DNA of 64,000 bases from an uncultured Eubacterium sp. (GTDB taxonomy: Bacteria; Bacillota; Clostridia; Lachnospirales; Lachnospiraceae), in assembly GCA_910589665.1 (NCBI GenBank), contig CAJUTR010000005.1:1-64000 (forward strand). Direction: 5' to 3'. A program made the position numbers and the translations under genes. The first letter of the stretch is position 1. The number at the start of each line of letters is the position of its first letter. The notes beneath the pieces are model-generated. The model did no database searches. It was given only the letters and a program-made list of their open reading frames with translations, and had not been told where the DNA came from. Below, piece after piece: positions 22,544-31,478 of this stretch.

Positions 22544-24282
22544 GCTGACACCTCCTCTTCTTTTCCTTTCTGCGAGTAATAAATTTCCTGATATTCCTCA
22601 CAGTTTTTCAAAAGTTCCTCATGCGTTCCCTGACCGACGATCTCGCCCTCATCCATCACTAAAATACGGTCTGCGCTTTCAACGGAAGAAATACGCTGCG
22701 CAATGATGAGTTTCGTCGTATCCTTGAGAGACGTAGAAAAACTCTTGCGGATCTCCGTCTCGGTCGCCGTATCGACTGCACTCGTACTGTCATCTAAAAT
22801 AAGTATTTTCGGCTTTTTCAAAAGCGCGCGCGCGATACAGAGGCGCTGCTTCTGGCCGCCCGAAACATTGACGCCACCCTGGCCGAGTTCGGTCGCATAC
22901 CCCTCGGTAAACGACGTGACAAAACCATCTGCCTGCGCATAGCGCGCCATCTCATACACCTGCTCATCCGAAGCGGATTCATCTCCCCACCGCAGATTGT
23001 CCATGATCGTGCCGGAAAACAGTGTATTCTTCTGCAGCACCATTGCCACACCGTCGCGCAGATGGCGCAGCGAATAATCCCTGACATCCACACCGTCCAC
23101 GAGCACCTGCCCCTCGTCGGCGTCATACAGCCTCGGGATCAACTGAACGAGGGAACTCTTCCCTGACCCCGTCGAGCCGATGATCCCGATCGTCTCACCC
23201 GGATTCGCGCGGAATGAAATATGTTTCAGTACATTACTCTTATGTTTTTTATAGTAGCGGAATCCGACATCCCTGAATTCGATCTCACCCTTTTCCACAA
23301 GCCGCTCTTTCTGTGCGGACTCGTTATCGTGCAGATCGACTTCTGCCTGCAGCACTTTTTTGATACGTTTCGAAGAAGCGAGGGCACGCGAACCCTGGAT
23401 CATGATCATAGCAACGAACATAAGAGACATCAGGATCTGAACGATATAAGTCGTGAACGCTGTCAGATCACCGACCTGCATATCTCCGTACATCACCTGC
23501 TTTCCGCCAAACCAGACGACAGCAAGCGTCGCCGCATTCATCGCCAGCATCATGACCGGCATCATAAAGATCACGACCTTTAACGCATGAAGACCTTTTT
23601 CTTTCAGTTCCTCGTTGGCCGCGTTAAATGTCTCCTGCTCAAAATCATCCCGCACGAACGATTTCACGACGCGGACATTTGTTATATTTTCCTGGATGCG
23701 CGAATTCAATCTGTCAATCCGCGTCTGCATCACATCAAACCGCGGAAATGCCGTGCGGATCACACATATGATCGCGATCAGCAGGAGCGGGATGACCACG
23801 CCGAGAACGACGGCCAGTCTCGGGTTCCTCATGATCGCCAAGATCAAACCCCCGATCAGCATCCCCGGCGCCCGCAAAAGCATCCGAAGTCCCATCGCGA
23901 TCACATTCTGCATGTTCGTAATGTCGTTCGTGAGCCTCGTCACCAACGAACCTGTTGAAAATTTCTCTATATTCGCAAATGAAAAATCCTGTACTTTGGT
24001 AAATACATCCTTCCGGAGCGCCGCTGCAAAATTTGCAGACGCTTTCACGGCAAAATAGGCGCCCAGCGTTCCGCCGGCCATCATACACAGCGCTAACAGC
24101 ACCATGATAAGTCCTTTTACAATGATATAACCGCTTCCCGCGCCATTCCCAATGCCCTCGTTAATGATCATCGCCATCAGCTTCGGCATAAACACCTCAC
24201 CGAGCACTTCAACGATCATAAAAATCGGCCCGAGGATAAACGCAGACAGATACGGCGTCACATATTTCTTATAGATACCCAT
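22540..24282 (-). CDS. Heterodimeric ABC multidrug-type exporter, degenerate-site subunit
   Basis: 580 residues: six membrane helices then an ATPase with Walker A GSTGSGKSS, signature VSGGQKQRL and Walker B ILILDDSTSAVD. The residue after the Walker B Asp is Asp rather than the catalytic Glu, the usual sign of the non-hydrolysing site in heterodimeric ABC exporters, which fits pairing with the canonical subunit encoded next. Starts 21 bases after the marR gene; the ribosome site is weak, so coupling to marR translation is possible. Confidence 0.92.
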   Translation of the reverse strand: MGIYKKYVTPYLSAFILGPIFMIVEVLGEVFMPKLMAMIINEGIGNGAGSGYIIVKGLIMVLLALCMMAGGTLGAYFAVKASANFAAALRKDVFTKVQDFSFANIEKFSTGSLVTRLTNDITNMQNVIAMGLRMLLRAPGMLIGGLILAIMRNPRLAVVLGVVIPLLLIAIICVIRTAFPRFDVMQTRIDRLNSRIQENITNVRVVKSFVRDDFEQETFNAANEELKEKGLHALKVVIFMMPVMMLAMNAATLAVVWFGGKQVMYGDMQVGDLTAFTTYIVQILMSLMFVAMIMIQGSRALASSKRIKKVLQAEVDLHDNESAQKERLVEKGEIEFRDVGFRYYKKHKSNVLKHISFRANPGETIGIIGSTGSGKSSLVQLIPRLYDADEGQVLVDGVDVRDYSLRHLRDGVAMVLQKNTLFSGTIMDNLRWGDESASDEQVYEMARYAQADGFVTSFTEGYATELGQGGVNVSGGQKQRLCIARALLKKPKILILDDSTSAVDTATETEIRKSFSTSLKDTTKLIIAQRISSVESADRILVMDEGEIVGQGTHEELLKNCEEYQEIYYSQKGKEEEVSA

Positions 24283-24303
24283 AACGATTCCATCATCCTT
24301 TCC

Positions 24304-24783
24304 TTATTCTTCTAAATATGCCGACAAGTTGTCATACATGCGCCACAGATACCCCCGCAGGGTACTCAGTTCTTCCTCCGAAAACCCTTTCACCGCCTCG
24401 CGGTCGATCTGATGAAACGTTTCCCGGCTGCTCTCCACAATGTCTTTTCCTTTTTCGGTAAGCTGCACAAAATGGGCGCGGCAATCGTCCTCTTTTACCG
24501 TTTTCCGTATGTAACCGCCCTTCTCCAGCTTCTTTAAAGAAACCGCGACTGTCGCCGCCGAAATCTCCAGTCCGTTTGCCAATTTGGTCTGGGAACCGAA
24601 CTCATACTCCGAGAGCGTCATCAGCATCCGGTGCTGCCCGCGGTGGAGTCCCGTCTCACCTACGAGCTGTTCTAACGTCCTGCGGTGGAGCTGGCTCACA
24701 AAAATCATTACCTTCATCGGATTTGCCTGGGCACGTATATCTTCACCCGCCACACATTTCCACTTTTTTATCAGTTTCGGCAA
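24304..24783 (-). CDS. MarR-family transcriptional regulator of the ABC exporter
   Basis: 159 residues. Winged helix in the expected place (GSQTKLANGLEISAATVAVS, then LKKLEKGGYIRKTVKEDDCR) with flanking dimerisation helices. The start is TTG at 24781-24783, chosen because AGGAGGGG lies directly upstream. First gene of an operon with the two exporter subunits, the classic layout for a ligand-released repressor. Two palindromic boxes (24800-24828) overlap its promoter and leader, so it is likely autoregulated. Confidence 0.92.
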   Translation of the reverse strand: MPKLIKKWKCVAGEDIRAQANPMKVMIFVSQLHRRTLEQLVGETGLHRGQHRMLMTLSEYEFGSQTKLANGLEISAATVAVSLKKLEKGGYIRKTVKEDDCRAHFVQLTEKGKDIVESSRETFHQIDREAVKGFSEEELSTLRGYLWRMYDNLSAYLEE

Positions 24784-24799
24784 AAAATCCCCTCCTTTT

Positions 24800-24828
24800 A
24801 TTAGCTAGCTGATAATTAGCTTGCTAAT
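24800..24828. promoter_or_regulatory. Tandem MarR operator
   Basis: Two adjacent palindromes: ATTAGCTAGCTGAT (24800-24813, one mismatch) and ATTAGCTTGCTAAT (24815-24828, perfect). Their centres are 15 bases apart, and they sit between the -10 and the ribosome site of marR. The TTAGC-n2-GCTAA form is typical of MarR/SlyA boxes. Confidence 0.75.
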
Positions 24829-24829
24829 C

Positions 24830-24857
24830 ATCATACTCATATTTTACCATTTGTCAA
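24830..24857 (-). promoter_or_regulatory. Promoter of the marR-ABC operon
   Basis: Minus strand: -35 TTGACA (24852-24857), 16-base spacer, -10 TATGAT (24830-24835), abutting the operator. Confidence 0.75.
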
Positions 24858-24877
24858 TACTTTTTTGCAAAATGATA

Positions 24878-24900
24878 AAGGGCCGCCGTCGCAGCCCTTT
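24878..24900 (-). terminator. Terminator-like hairpin downstream of niaR
   Basis: 7-bp stem AAAGGGC / GCCCTTT (24878-24884 with 24894-24900). On the minus strand it lies about 165 bases after niaR and just before the marR promoter. The sequence between holds a short ATAAGTT/AACTTAT repeat (24962-24981) and nothing else supported. Confidence 0.5.
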
Positions 24901-25066
24901 ATCTGAAAGAGGAGTTTTATGAAAAAATATCAAAAATAGGAAAATTGCCAAAAGTTATTGTATAAGTTTTGTTTAACTTATGAACTCAGTATAAAGCATA
25001 AATGTGAATAAACCATGTTCAAAATAACGAATTTTTGTGAACGTTCTGTTAAACATCATTCACATT

Positions 25067-25603
25067 TCAGTCATTATTTTTCCTGATCAGATAGTTTTTC
25101 TCGTTTAGCGCTTCCTCGATCATATCCAGCGTTTCCTCTGAATCTGCCGATACCGTATGATAATGATAATCCGACGTTATATTCTTGAGAGGTGTCGATT
25201 TCCCGCTCTTAATTCCCTGTATAAATTCCACGACATCCCTGCTCGTCCGTATATTCAGATCAACCTGAACCCTTCCGTACACTTTGTGGTTCACAAAATC
25301 GTTCTCCACTACCCCGCCGTAATAGACGATGGTATTCAATTCGTCCTCGGTCTGCTCATCGGTGTTACACATTTTAAATACACGGCTGGCGCTGCCTCCT
25401 GTGCCGCCGCGCAGCATATACCCCCGGTTCGTCGAAACAATATCCATATGGGCAGCACGGAGTATCGCAATATCCTGTACGATCACCTGGCGGCTGACAT
25501 GAAACTCGGAAGCCAGCTTGTTCCCTGATACCGGTGTTTTCTTTTCGCGCAGTTCCCGCAAAATCGCGTCCCGTCGCTCACTACCGCACATCGTTCTGAT
25601 CAC
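25067..25603 (-). CDS. niaR: Niacin-responsive repressor NiaR
   Basis: 178 residues: HTH_11 domain (RDAILRELREKKTPVSGNKL, then ASEFHVSRQVIVQDIAILRA) followed by the 3H domain (about 75-175; VNHKVYGRVQVDL, YHYHTVSADS) that binds nicotinate and a metal. NiaR represses NAD synthesis and niacin uptake genes when niacin is plentiful. Last gene after nadA-nadB-nadC, so probably a self-limiting loop. The frame starts at GTG 25603; ATG 25591 is an equally possible start (AGAGG upstream). Confidence 0.92.
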   Translation of the reverse strand: MIRTMCGSERRDAILRELREKKTPVSGNKLASEFHVSRQVIVQDIAILRAAHMDIVSTNRGYMLRGGTGGSASRVFKMCNTDEQTEDELNTIVYYGGVVENDFVNHKVYGRVQVDLNIRTSRDVVEFIQGIKSGKSTPLKNITSDYHYHTVSADSEETLDMIEEALNEKNYLIRKNND

Positions 25604-25637
25604 CTCTTTCCCTACGAAAGTTTCCCTATGGAAGTTC

Positions 25638-26492
25638 TTATTCTACCGGATGCAGATTTTTCAGGGATATGTCTAAGATCGGCGCGGAATGTGTCAATGC
25701 TCCGCTGGAGATATAATCCACTCCGATCTCGACTAGATGTTTCACATTTTCCTTTGTCACATTTCCCGAGCATTCCGTTTGGGCTCTGCCGCAGATCAGC
25801 TTCACTGCCTCACGCATTTGCTCCACGGACATATTATCTAACATGATAATATCCGCTCCGGCATCCGCCGCCTCACGGACCATATCTAAGTTCTCCACTT
25901 CCACTTCGATCTTTCTCACAAACGGCGCGTATTCCTTCGCCATCCGCACCGCCTGGCTGACGCCTCCGGCAGCGCCGATATGATTATCTTTCAGCAGAAC
26001 CCCGTCCGAAAGATTGTAGCGGTGGTTATACCCGCCGCCGACCTTCACAGCATATTTCTCAAAAATACGCATGTTTGGCGTCGTCTTCCTCGTATCCAGA
26101 AGTTTCGTCCCCGACCCTTCTAACAATTTCGCGACTTCATTCGTATATGTGGCAATCCCGCTCATTCGCTGGAGATAATTCAGCGCCACCCGTTCCCCGG
26201 AGAGCAGCACTCGTATATCCCCGGTCAAAACAGCCATGACCTGGCCATTCTTGACAGCGTCCCCGTCTTTGCACCTGAATTCGATCATCGTCGTTTCATC
26301 GAGCAGGCGAAATACCCTGGCAAACACTTCGAGTCCGGCGATGATCCCATCCTGTTTGCAGATGAGCTGCACCTCTCCTTTTTTCGCGTCCGGCATGACG
26401 GCATTCGTCGTAATATCTTCACTCGTAATATCTTCCTGCAGCGCCATCCGGATCAAATGGTCTGCCTGCAGATTCATGGTGATCCCGTTCAT
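25638..26492 (-). CDS. nadC: Nicotinate-nucleotide diphosphorylase (carboxylating)
   Basis: 284 residues, full length. Converts quinolinate and PRPP to nicotinate mononucleotide, the last step of de novo pyridine-ring synthesis. Signatures: LALNYLQRMSGIAT-like SGERVALNYLQRMSGIAT, LDTRKTTPNMR, KVGGGYNHRYNLSDGVLLKD (substrate binding) and the C-terminal VDYISSGALTHSAP. Overlaps nadB by 4 bases, with GGAGG inside the end of nadB; clear translational coupling. Confidence 0.97.
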   Translation of the reverse strand: MNGITMNLQADHLIRMALQEDITSEDITTNAVMPDAKKGEVQLICKQDGIIAGLEVFARVFRLLDETTMIEFRCKDGDAVKNGQVMAVLTGDIRVLLSGERVALNYLQRMSGIATYTNEVAKLLEGSGTKLLDTRKTTPNMRIFEKYAVKVGGGYNHRYNLSDGVLLKDNHIGAAGGVSQAVRMAKEYAPFVRKIEVEVENLDMVREAADAGADIIMLDNMSVEQMREAVKLICGRAQTECSGNVTKENVKHLVEIGVDYISSGALTHSAPILDISLKNLHPVE

Positions 26493-27790
26493 CGTATTCC
26501 TCCATTCTCTCTTCGCTTCTGTCTCTCCTTCTCAATCTCCCGTAAGACAATTTCCCTATACTGTTCCCTCAGCTTTTCCGTATCCGCGTACGATGCCAGA
26601 TCGACCCGCGGCTCATGCGAAATATGTCCATGCCCCGACGAGATGTTCTGCGCCGCCCTTTTCGCAAATACAAGGCTTTCGAGCAGGGAGTTACTGGCGA
26701 GCCGGTTCGCTCCGTGTACCCCGTTGCAACTCGTTTCCCCGATCGCGTAAAGATGACGCATCGACGTTTTGCTGTCGGCATCGACCCAGATCCCGCCCAT
26801 AAAATAATGCTGCGCTGGAACGACGGGGATCGGTTCTTTCGTCACATCGTAACCTTCTTCCCGGCAACGGCTGCATATATTAGGAAAATGTCCCTCGATC
26901 TCCTCTTTCGGGATCGGCGCCAAACTGAGCCACACGTACGGCATACCGTCTTTCTCCATCTGTTCGTACACTTTCTGTGTCAGGATATCCCGGGGCAGAA
27001 GCTCGTCCACAAACCGTTCTCCCGCCTTATTTAAAAGTACAGCGCCCTCTCCCCGCACCGATTCGGATATCAGGAACCGACGGCCCGGTTTCACCGAATA
27101 AAGCGTCGTAGGATGTATCTGTATATAGTCGATATTCTCCAATTCGATCTGATGTTTGACCGCGATCGCAAGCGCATCTCCTGTCATATGCTGAAAATTG
27201 GTGGTATGTTCAAACAGTCCGCCCAGACCGCCGCAGGCCAGAACCGTATGATCGGCACGCACGGAAAAAACCGTGCCATCCCCGTCTACCACGATCGCGC
27301 CAAAACACGTATTGTTCTCAGTCATTAGATCGATCATCGTCGTATGCTCACAGATCGTCACATTGGGGAGCTGCTGCACCGCAAGCAGGAGCTTACTCGT
27401 GATCTCCTTTCCTGTCGCATCTTCATGAAACAGGATGCGTGGCGTCGAATGCCCTCCCTCCCTCGTAAAAATAAGGGAGCCGTGGTCATTTTCAAAATCC
27501 ACGCCGTATAAAATAAGTTCATCAATGATCTTCCGGGAAGAGCGGATCATGATCTCCACGGATTCTTTCCGGTTTTCGTGATGGCCCGCTTTCATCGTGT
27601 CCTCAAAATAGCTGGCGTAATCGTCCTCGGATTTCAATACGCAGATCCCGCCCTGCGCCAGATAGGAATCGCTGTTTTTCGCGTCATCTTTTGAGAGGAT
27701 CAGAACCTTCTTATCCCTCGGAAGATGGAGCGCACAAAACAATCCTGCCGCTCCGCTCCCTACTATTAAAATATCTGCTTTTTTCTTCAT
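26489..27790 (-). CDS. nadB: L-aspartate oxidase
   Basis: 433 residues. Oxidises L-aspartate to iminoaspartate with FAD; in anaerobes fumarate is the likely acceptor. FAD motif VGSGAAGLF near the start, DSYLAQGGICV, the active-site EGGHSTPRILF and HPTTLYSV, RFLISESVRGEGAVLLN, and ETSCNGVHGANRLASNSLLE at the end of the flavin domain. Slightly short at the C-terminus compared with E. coli, common in Clostridia. A strong intercistronic hairpin separates it from nadA. Confidence 0.97.
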   Translation of the reverse strand: MKKKADILIVGSGAAGLFCALHLPRDKKVLILSKDDAKNSDSYLAQGGICVLKSEDDYASYFEDTMKAGHHENRKESVEIMIRSSRKIIDELILYGVDFENDHGSLIFTREGGHSTPRILFHEDATGKEITSKLLLAVQQLPNVTICEHTTMIDLMTENNTCFGAIVVDGDGTVFSVRADHTVLACGGLGGLFEHTTNFQHMTGDALAIAVKHQIELENIDYIQIHPTTLYSVKPGRRFLISESVRGEGAVLLNKAGERFVDELLPRDILTQKVYEQMEKDGMPYVWLSLAPIPKEEIEGHFPNICSRCREEGYDVTKEPIPVVPAQHYFMGGIWVDADSKTSMRHLYAIGETSCNGVHGANRLASNSLLESLVFAKRAAQNISSGHGHISHEPRVDLASYADTEKLREQYREIVLREIEKERQKRRENGGIR

Positions 27791-27833
27791 GCGGATACCT
27801 GTGCCTTTCTTCGTGACAGTACGACGGCTTCCA

Positions 27834-27866
27834 GTGTGAAAAGGCAGCTCTGCTGCCTATTCACAC
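27834..27866 (-). promoter_or_regulatory. Intercistronic hairpin between nadA and nadB
   Basis: Arms GTGTGAA + GGCAGC (27834-27840, 27843-27848) pair with GCTGCC + TTCACAC (27852-27857, 27860-27866) across a 2-base internal loop and a 3-base hairpin loop. It overlaps the nadA stop and has no U-run on the minus strand, so processing, stabilisation or partial attenuation are more likely than full termination. Confidence 0.55.
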
Positions 27867-28784
27867 TTTTCCAAGCTCAAGCATATTCGTTAATGGTGCG
27901 TTTGCCTGTTTTCTCAGTTGTTCGCTGATTTCCACATCGTTTGCGTCCTCTTCCAGTACATGAATGATCTTATCCAATGTAATCTTTTTCATATCCGGGC
28001 AGATCTGGTCCTCCATGACCGGGTGAAATGATTTTCCAGGGCATTTGTTCACAAGTTCGTAAAACACGCCGATTTCCGTACATACGATAAAATCTGTCCC
28101 GCCGCTGCCCCTGGCGTGATCGATGATCCCGGATGTGCTTCCGATATAATCGGCCAGTTCGAGCACCTCTTTGATACATTCCGGATGGGCGAGCACTTCT
28201 GCAGACGGATATTTTTCTTTCGCCTCCCTCACCGACTCAGCGGTCATCTGCGCATGAACCGGACAATACCCGTCATTGACGATCACGTTTTTTTCAGGTA
28301 CCTGCTCCGCTACATACCGGCCTAAATTTCCGTCCGGAATAAAATATATATTCTGATTGGGGAGCGCCTTTACAATTTTCACCGCGTTGGAAGATGTCAC
28401 GCACACATCCGACCATTTTTTTAGTTCCGCGGTTGAATTGATATAACAAACAACCGCCAAATCCTCATATGTATCCCGCATCGCCTGAATTCGTTTCTCA
28501 TCCGCCATATGCGCCATCGGACAGTCTGCCGTCATATCCGGCATCCGTACATTTTTACCGGGATTCAGTATTTTTGCGCTCTCTCCCATAAAAGAAACAC
28601 CGCAAAAAACGATGGTCTCTGCCTCGACCTCTGTCGCCACCTGGCTCAGATAAAACGAATCACCGATATAATCCGCGACGTCCTGAACCTCGTCATTTAC
28701 GTAGTAATGGGCAAGTACAACTGCGTTCTTTTCCTTTTTCAAACGATTGATCCTATCTTTCAGTTCGTTCACAATTCCCCTCAT
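27861..28784 (-). CDS. nadA: Quinolinate synthase
   Basis: 307 residues. Condenses iminoaspartate with dihydroxyacetone phosphate using a [4Fe-4S] cluster. Signatures: VVLAHYYVNDEVQDVADYIG, DSFYLSQVA, FCGVSFMGESAKILNP, MADCPMAHM-like TADCPMAHMA, FIPDGNLGRYVAEQ and VLAHPECIKEVLELADYIG, with cluster cysteines in these segments. First gene of nadABC-niaR. The annotated ATG has no good ribosome site; a GTG four codons later sits behind GAGGGG but rather close. Either start keeps all motifs. Confidence 0.96.
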   Translation of the reverse strand: MRGIVNELKDRINRLKKEKNAVVLAHYYVNDEVQDVADYIGDSFYLSQVATEVEAETIVFCGVSFMGESAKILNPGKNVRMPDMTADCPMAHMADEKRIQAMRDTYEDLAVVCYINSTAELKKWSDVCVTSSNAVKIVKALPNQNIYFIPDGNLGRYVAEQVPEKNVIVNDGYCPVHAQMTAESVREAKEKYPSAEVLAHPECIKEVLELADYIGSTSGIIDHARGSGGTDFIVCTEIGVFYELVNKCPGKSFHPVMEDQICPDMKKITLDKIIHVLEEDANDVEISEQLRKQANAPLTNMLELGKV

Positions 28785-28796
28785 TTCTGCTTTTGT

Positions 28797-28815
28797 GCGC
28801 GCATATGCTGCACGC
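28797..28815 (-). promoter_or_regulatory. Hairpin in the nadA leader
   Basis: 7-bp stem GCGTGCA / TGCGCGC (28809-28815 with 28797-28803, one G-U pair), 5-base loop, about a dozen bases before the nadA start. Its GCGTGC/GCGCGCA composition recalls the motifs before the P-loop kinase and pyrG. Confidence 0.4.
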
Positions 28816-28832
28816 AGCTTCTGTTTCCATCT

Positions 28833-28866
28833 ATCTTAACACAAAACTTTACAGCTGACAAGACAG
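28833..28866 (-). promoter_or_regulatory. nadA promoter with candidate NiaR operator
   Basis: Minus strand: -35 TTGTCA (28856-28861), 17-base spacer, -10 TAAGAT (28833-28838). The -35 lies inside CTGTCTTGTCAG (28855-28866), which resembles the TGTCTTGACA core I recall for NiaR boxes; occupancy would block polymerase. Confidence 0.55.
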
Positions 28867-28886
28867 AAAGTATCCTTTTCCCATGC

Positions 28887-28915
28887 TTGAAAAATTTAAA
28901 AAAATGTGGTACTGT
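28887..28915 (+). promoter_or_regulatory. Predicted promoter of the chemoreceptor gene
   Basis: -35 TTGAAA (28887-28892), 17-base spacer, -10 TACTGT (28910-28915); divergent from nadA. Confidence 0.5.
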
Positions 28916-29010
28916 ATTTTCGGATGTGTCCGCCAGCGCGCTTTCCGGCGCAGTACGGCGGCCATACAAATTAATTTTAGCCTGTAAAATGAATGAAAGG
29001 AATGTGAGAA

Positions 29011-30990
29011 ATGAAACAAACAAAAAAAGACAAGATCAAAATCAAAAAAAGCATTCGGGTTAAAGTTATGACAATGACGTTTATCATCGTCGTTGGTGTT
29101 ATGCTCGTGTGTACCACGATCCTGCGATACTCCATGAGGGATCTGACAAAATCCATCCTGCTGGATGTACTGCAGCCAACCACGGGGCAGTCTGCAAAAG
29201 CAGTCGCATCAGACATCCACCTGATGGCAGACCGAATGATGAATCTGGCAGCGGATCAGCGGCTCACCGTAAAAAATCCGAGTCAGGAGGACATAACAGC
29301 TGTTCTCAAACAGGCACGTAATACATATGAGTTCTATGGGATCGGCGTCTATGATACGGAGGGAAATGTTCTCACGATGGATGGTGAAATAGACAAAAGT
29401 TTTTCCGGAACACATTGGTTCAGCCAGCTGCTAGAAACAGATAACCTGACGATCGAGGATCCCATTATTACGGAGGACTATATCGGTATTCCGATGGGGA
29501 TGCCCATTAAATCAGAAGGAAACACAACATCCTATCTGCTTGGCATTTATAAGTATGATATGCTGAATGATGTCCTGAATGCCATTCACATTGGAAAAAG
29601 CGGTATGGCGCTGATCCTCAATGAGGATGGAAAAATCGTAGGACATCCCGATAAAGAGGTCGTACGTCAGGAGTTAAACATCTATGACCTCGATAAAACA
29701 GAGTCCGCACACCAGATATTTGACCGTATGCTTACCGGGGAAACCGGTTCTGGCGAGGGAATCTTTAACAACCAAGAGGCTTATGTGGCTTTTTGCCCCG
29801 TGCGCGGAACACGCTGGTCATTCGCCGTTCAGGTTCCAAAGACGGATTATATGGAAGTTACCAACACCGCTATCCGAAATACCATGATCGCAACCTTTTC
29901 CGCTCTCGGCGCTGCCTTAATCTTTATCTGGATCGTCATGACCGTAATTTCGGGTCAGCTGAAACGGGCGATCACCCGCATGAACGGATTTTCCAAAGGC
30001 GACTTAAAATCTCCTATTGAGGTGAAAAACTCCGGCGATGAAGCGGAGTATCTTTCCAGGACTTTAAAGACAACGATAGAAAGTATTAACGGTTACTTAA
30101 ATGAGATCAAGCGGGTTTTGGACGATATTTCCAATGGAAACCTGAATACGTCTGCCGATGGGGATTATCAGGGTGATTTTGTGGTGGTAAAAGAAACTTT
30201 GACCCATATTATCGTTTCCCTAAACCAAATTATGAAACAGATCAGCCAGACAGCAGATCAACTGATGGAAACCGCCCAAAATATGGGTACTCAGTCAGAA
30301 GAACTGCATCAGGCCGCATCCCGCCAGACGCTGTTCATGGATGAATTGAACAGCGAAGTGGGATTGATCCAGGCAAATCTGAATGAAGTGACGGATAATA
30401 CAAAAGAAACCCGACAGCGGGCGGATGAAATTGCGGAACAGATCGAAAACGGCGATGAAAGAATGCAGGACCTCCGGACCGCTATGGAAGCAATTAGTAA
30501 GAACGCCGAGGATATTGATAAGATCAGTAAACTGATAGAGGAAATTTCCAAACAGACAAACATCCTAGCTCTCAACGCAGCCGTAGAAGCCAACAGAGCC
30601 GGCGAACACGGAAAAGGGTTTGCCGTCGTGGCAGAAGAAATCCGGCTTCTGGCAGAACAGAGTGAAGAAGCAGCTAAAAACACCGTAACGATGATCGAAA
30701 CTTCCGGCAGTTTAATCGCGGAAGGAGTGGATCTGACTGCTAAAACATCGGAAGCATTAGAAAATATCAGTAAAAGCTCGGATGACGTGACACGTATTAC
30801 AAAGCGTCTGTCTGAGACAATGGATGTACAGGCAGCCTCTCTTTACAAGATCACTGGCAGCATCGGAGAAATGTCTCAGATAACCGAGCAGAATTCACAA
30901 TGCGCGGAACATACGGCGGACGCCAGCGCGAAACTCAAACAGGAAGCTGCCAAATTGAAAAAACTACTGGAAAAGTTTAAATTTCACTAA
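29011..30990 (+). CDS. Methyl-accepting chemotaxis protein with Cache sensor
   Basis: 659 residues. Membrane helix near residues 15-37, an extracellular Cache-type sensor (about 45-280; GLMAIL-like GKSGMALILNEDGKIVGHP), second helix near 290-312, HAMP (about 313-365), and the cytoplasmic signalling hairpin whose tip (ISKQTNILALNAAVEANRAG, near residues 510-530) is nearly canonical. It senses a small molecule outside and controls CheA. Start follows AAAGGA. A lipoprotein with an FMN-binding domain begins 27 bases later and is probably co-expressed, which may point to a redox-related or quinone/flavin signal (inference). Confidence 0.95.
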   Translation: MKQTKKDKIKIKKSIRVKVMTMTFIIVVGVMLVCTTILRYSMRDLTKSILLDVLQPTTGQSAKAVASDIHLMADRMMNLAADQRLTVKNPSQEDITAVLKQARNTYEFYGIGVYDTEGNVLTMDGEIDKSFSGTHWFSQLLETDNLTIEDPIITEDYIGIPMGMPIKSEGNTTSYLLGIYKYDMLNDVLNAIHIGKSGMALILNEDGKIVGHPDKEVVRQELNIYDLDKTESAHQIFDRMLTGETGSGEGIFNNQEAYVAFCPVRGTRWSFAVQVPKTDYMEVTNTAIRNTMIATFSALGAALIFIWIVMTVISGQLKRAITRMNGFSKGDLKSPIEVKNSGDEAEYLSRTLKTTIESINGYLNEIKRVLDDISNGNLNTSADGDYQGDFVVVKETLTHIIVSLNQIMKQISQTADQLMETAQNMGTQSEELHQAASRQTLFMDELNSEVGLIQANLNEVTDNTKETRQRADEIAEQIENGDERMQDLRTAMEAISKNAEDIDKISKLIEEISKQTNILALNAAVEANRAGEHGKGFAVVAEEIRLLAEQSEEAAKNTVTMIETSGSLIAEGVDLTAKTSEALENISKSSDDVTRITKRLSETMDVQAASLYKITGSIGEMSQITEQNSQCAEHTADASAKLKQEAAKLKKLLEKFKFH

Positions 30991-31017
30991 ATGATCGCTA
31001 ATCAGGAGGGAAAACAG

Positions 31018-31470
31018 ATGAAACACAAAATGTTAGCCGTTGTGCTCGTCATGGCTGTTTTGGTACTTGCCGGATGCGGCAACGATCCGGATACATCTCT
31101 AATGAAGGATGGTACCTACACGGCACAAATGACCAAATACTCCCACGGATGGAGAGAATATGTAACGATCACCGTAAAAAATGCCACGATCGTTACCGCC
31201 GAATATAACGCGGAGAACCCAAGCGGATTTATCAAAAGCTGGGACAATGCCTACATGAACAATATGAAAACGGTTACCGGCACTTATCCCAATGAGTACA
31301 CCCGTTACTACGCCGCATTCCTGATCAACCAAAAAGATGTGCCGTCCATTGATGCCCTTACCGGAGCCACCAGTTCAGGCGCCAATTTTAAACGCCTGAC
31401 TCAGGCTGTTATCGACAAAGCTAAATTGGGTGATTCCTCGATCGCATTCGTACAATCAGAAGAAAACTGA
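31018..31470 (+). CDS. FMN-binding domain lipoprotein
   Basis: 150 residues from ATG 31018, chosen because AGGAGGG precedes it; a start nine codons earlier is poorly supported. Signal ends in lipobox VLAGC (Cys20). The remainder is one FMN-binding domain (PF04205 type): DGTYTAQMTKYSHGW at its start and DALTGATSSGANF near its end, the Thr being the usual site of covalent FMN attachment by ApbE. Such lipoproteins shuttle electrons at the outside of the membrane. No apbE is visible in this window. Ends at a strong bidirectional terminator. Confidence 0.85.
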   Translation: MKHKMLAVVLVMAVLVLAGCGNDPDTSLMKDGTYTAQMTKYSHGWREYVTITVKNATIVTAEYNAENPSGFIKSWDNAYMNNMKTVTGTYPNEYTRYYAAFLINQKDVPSIDALTGATSSGANFKRLTQAVIDKAKLGDSSIAFVQSEEN

Positions 31471-31478
31471 GTTACATG

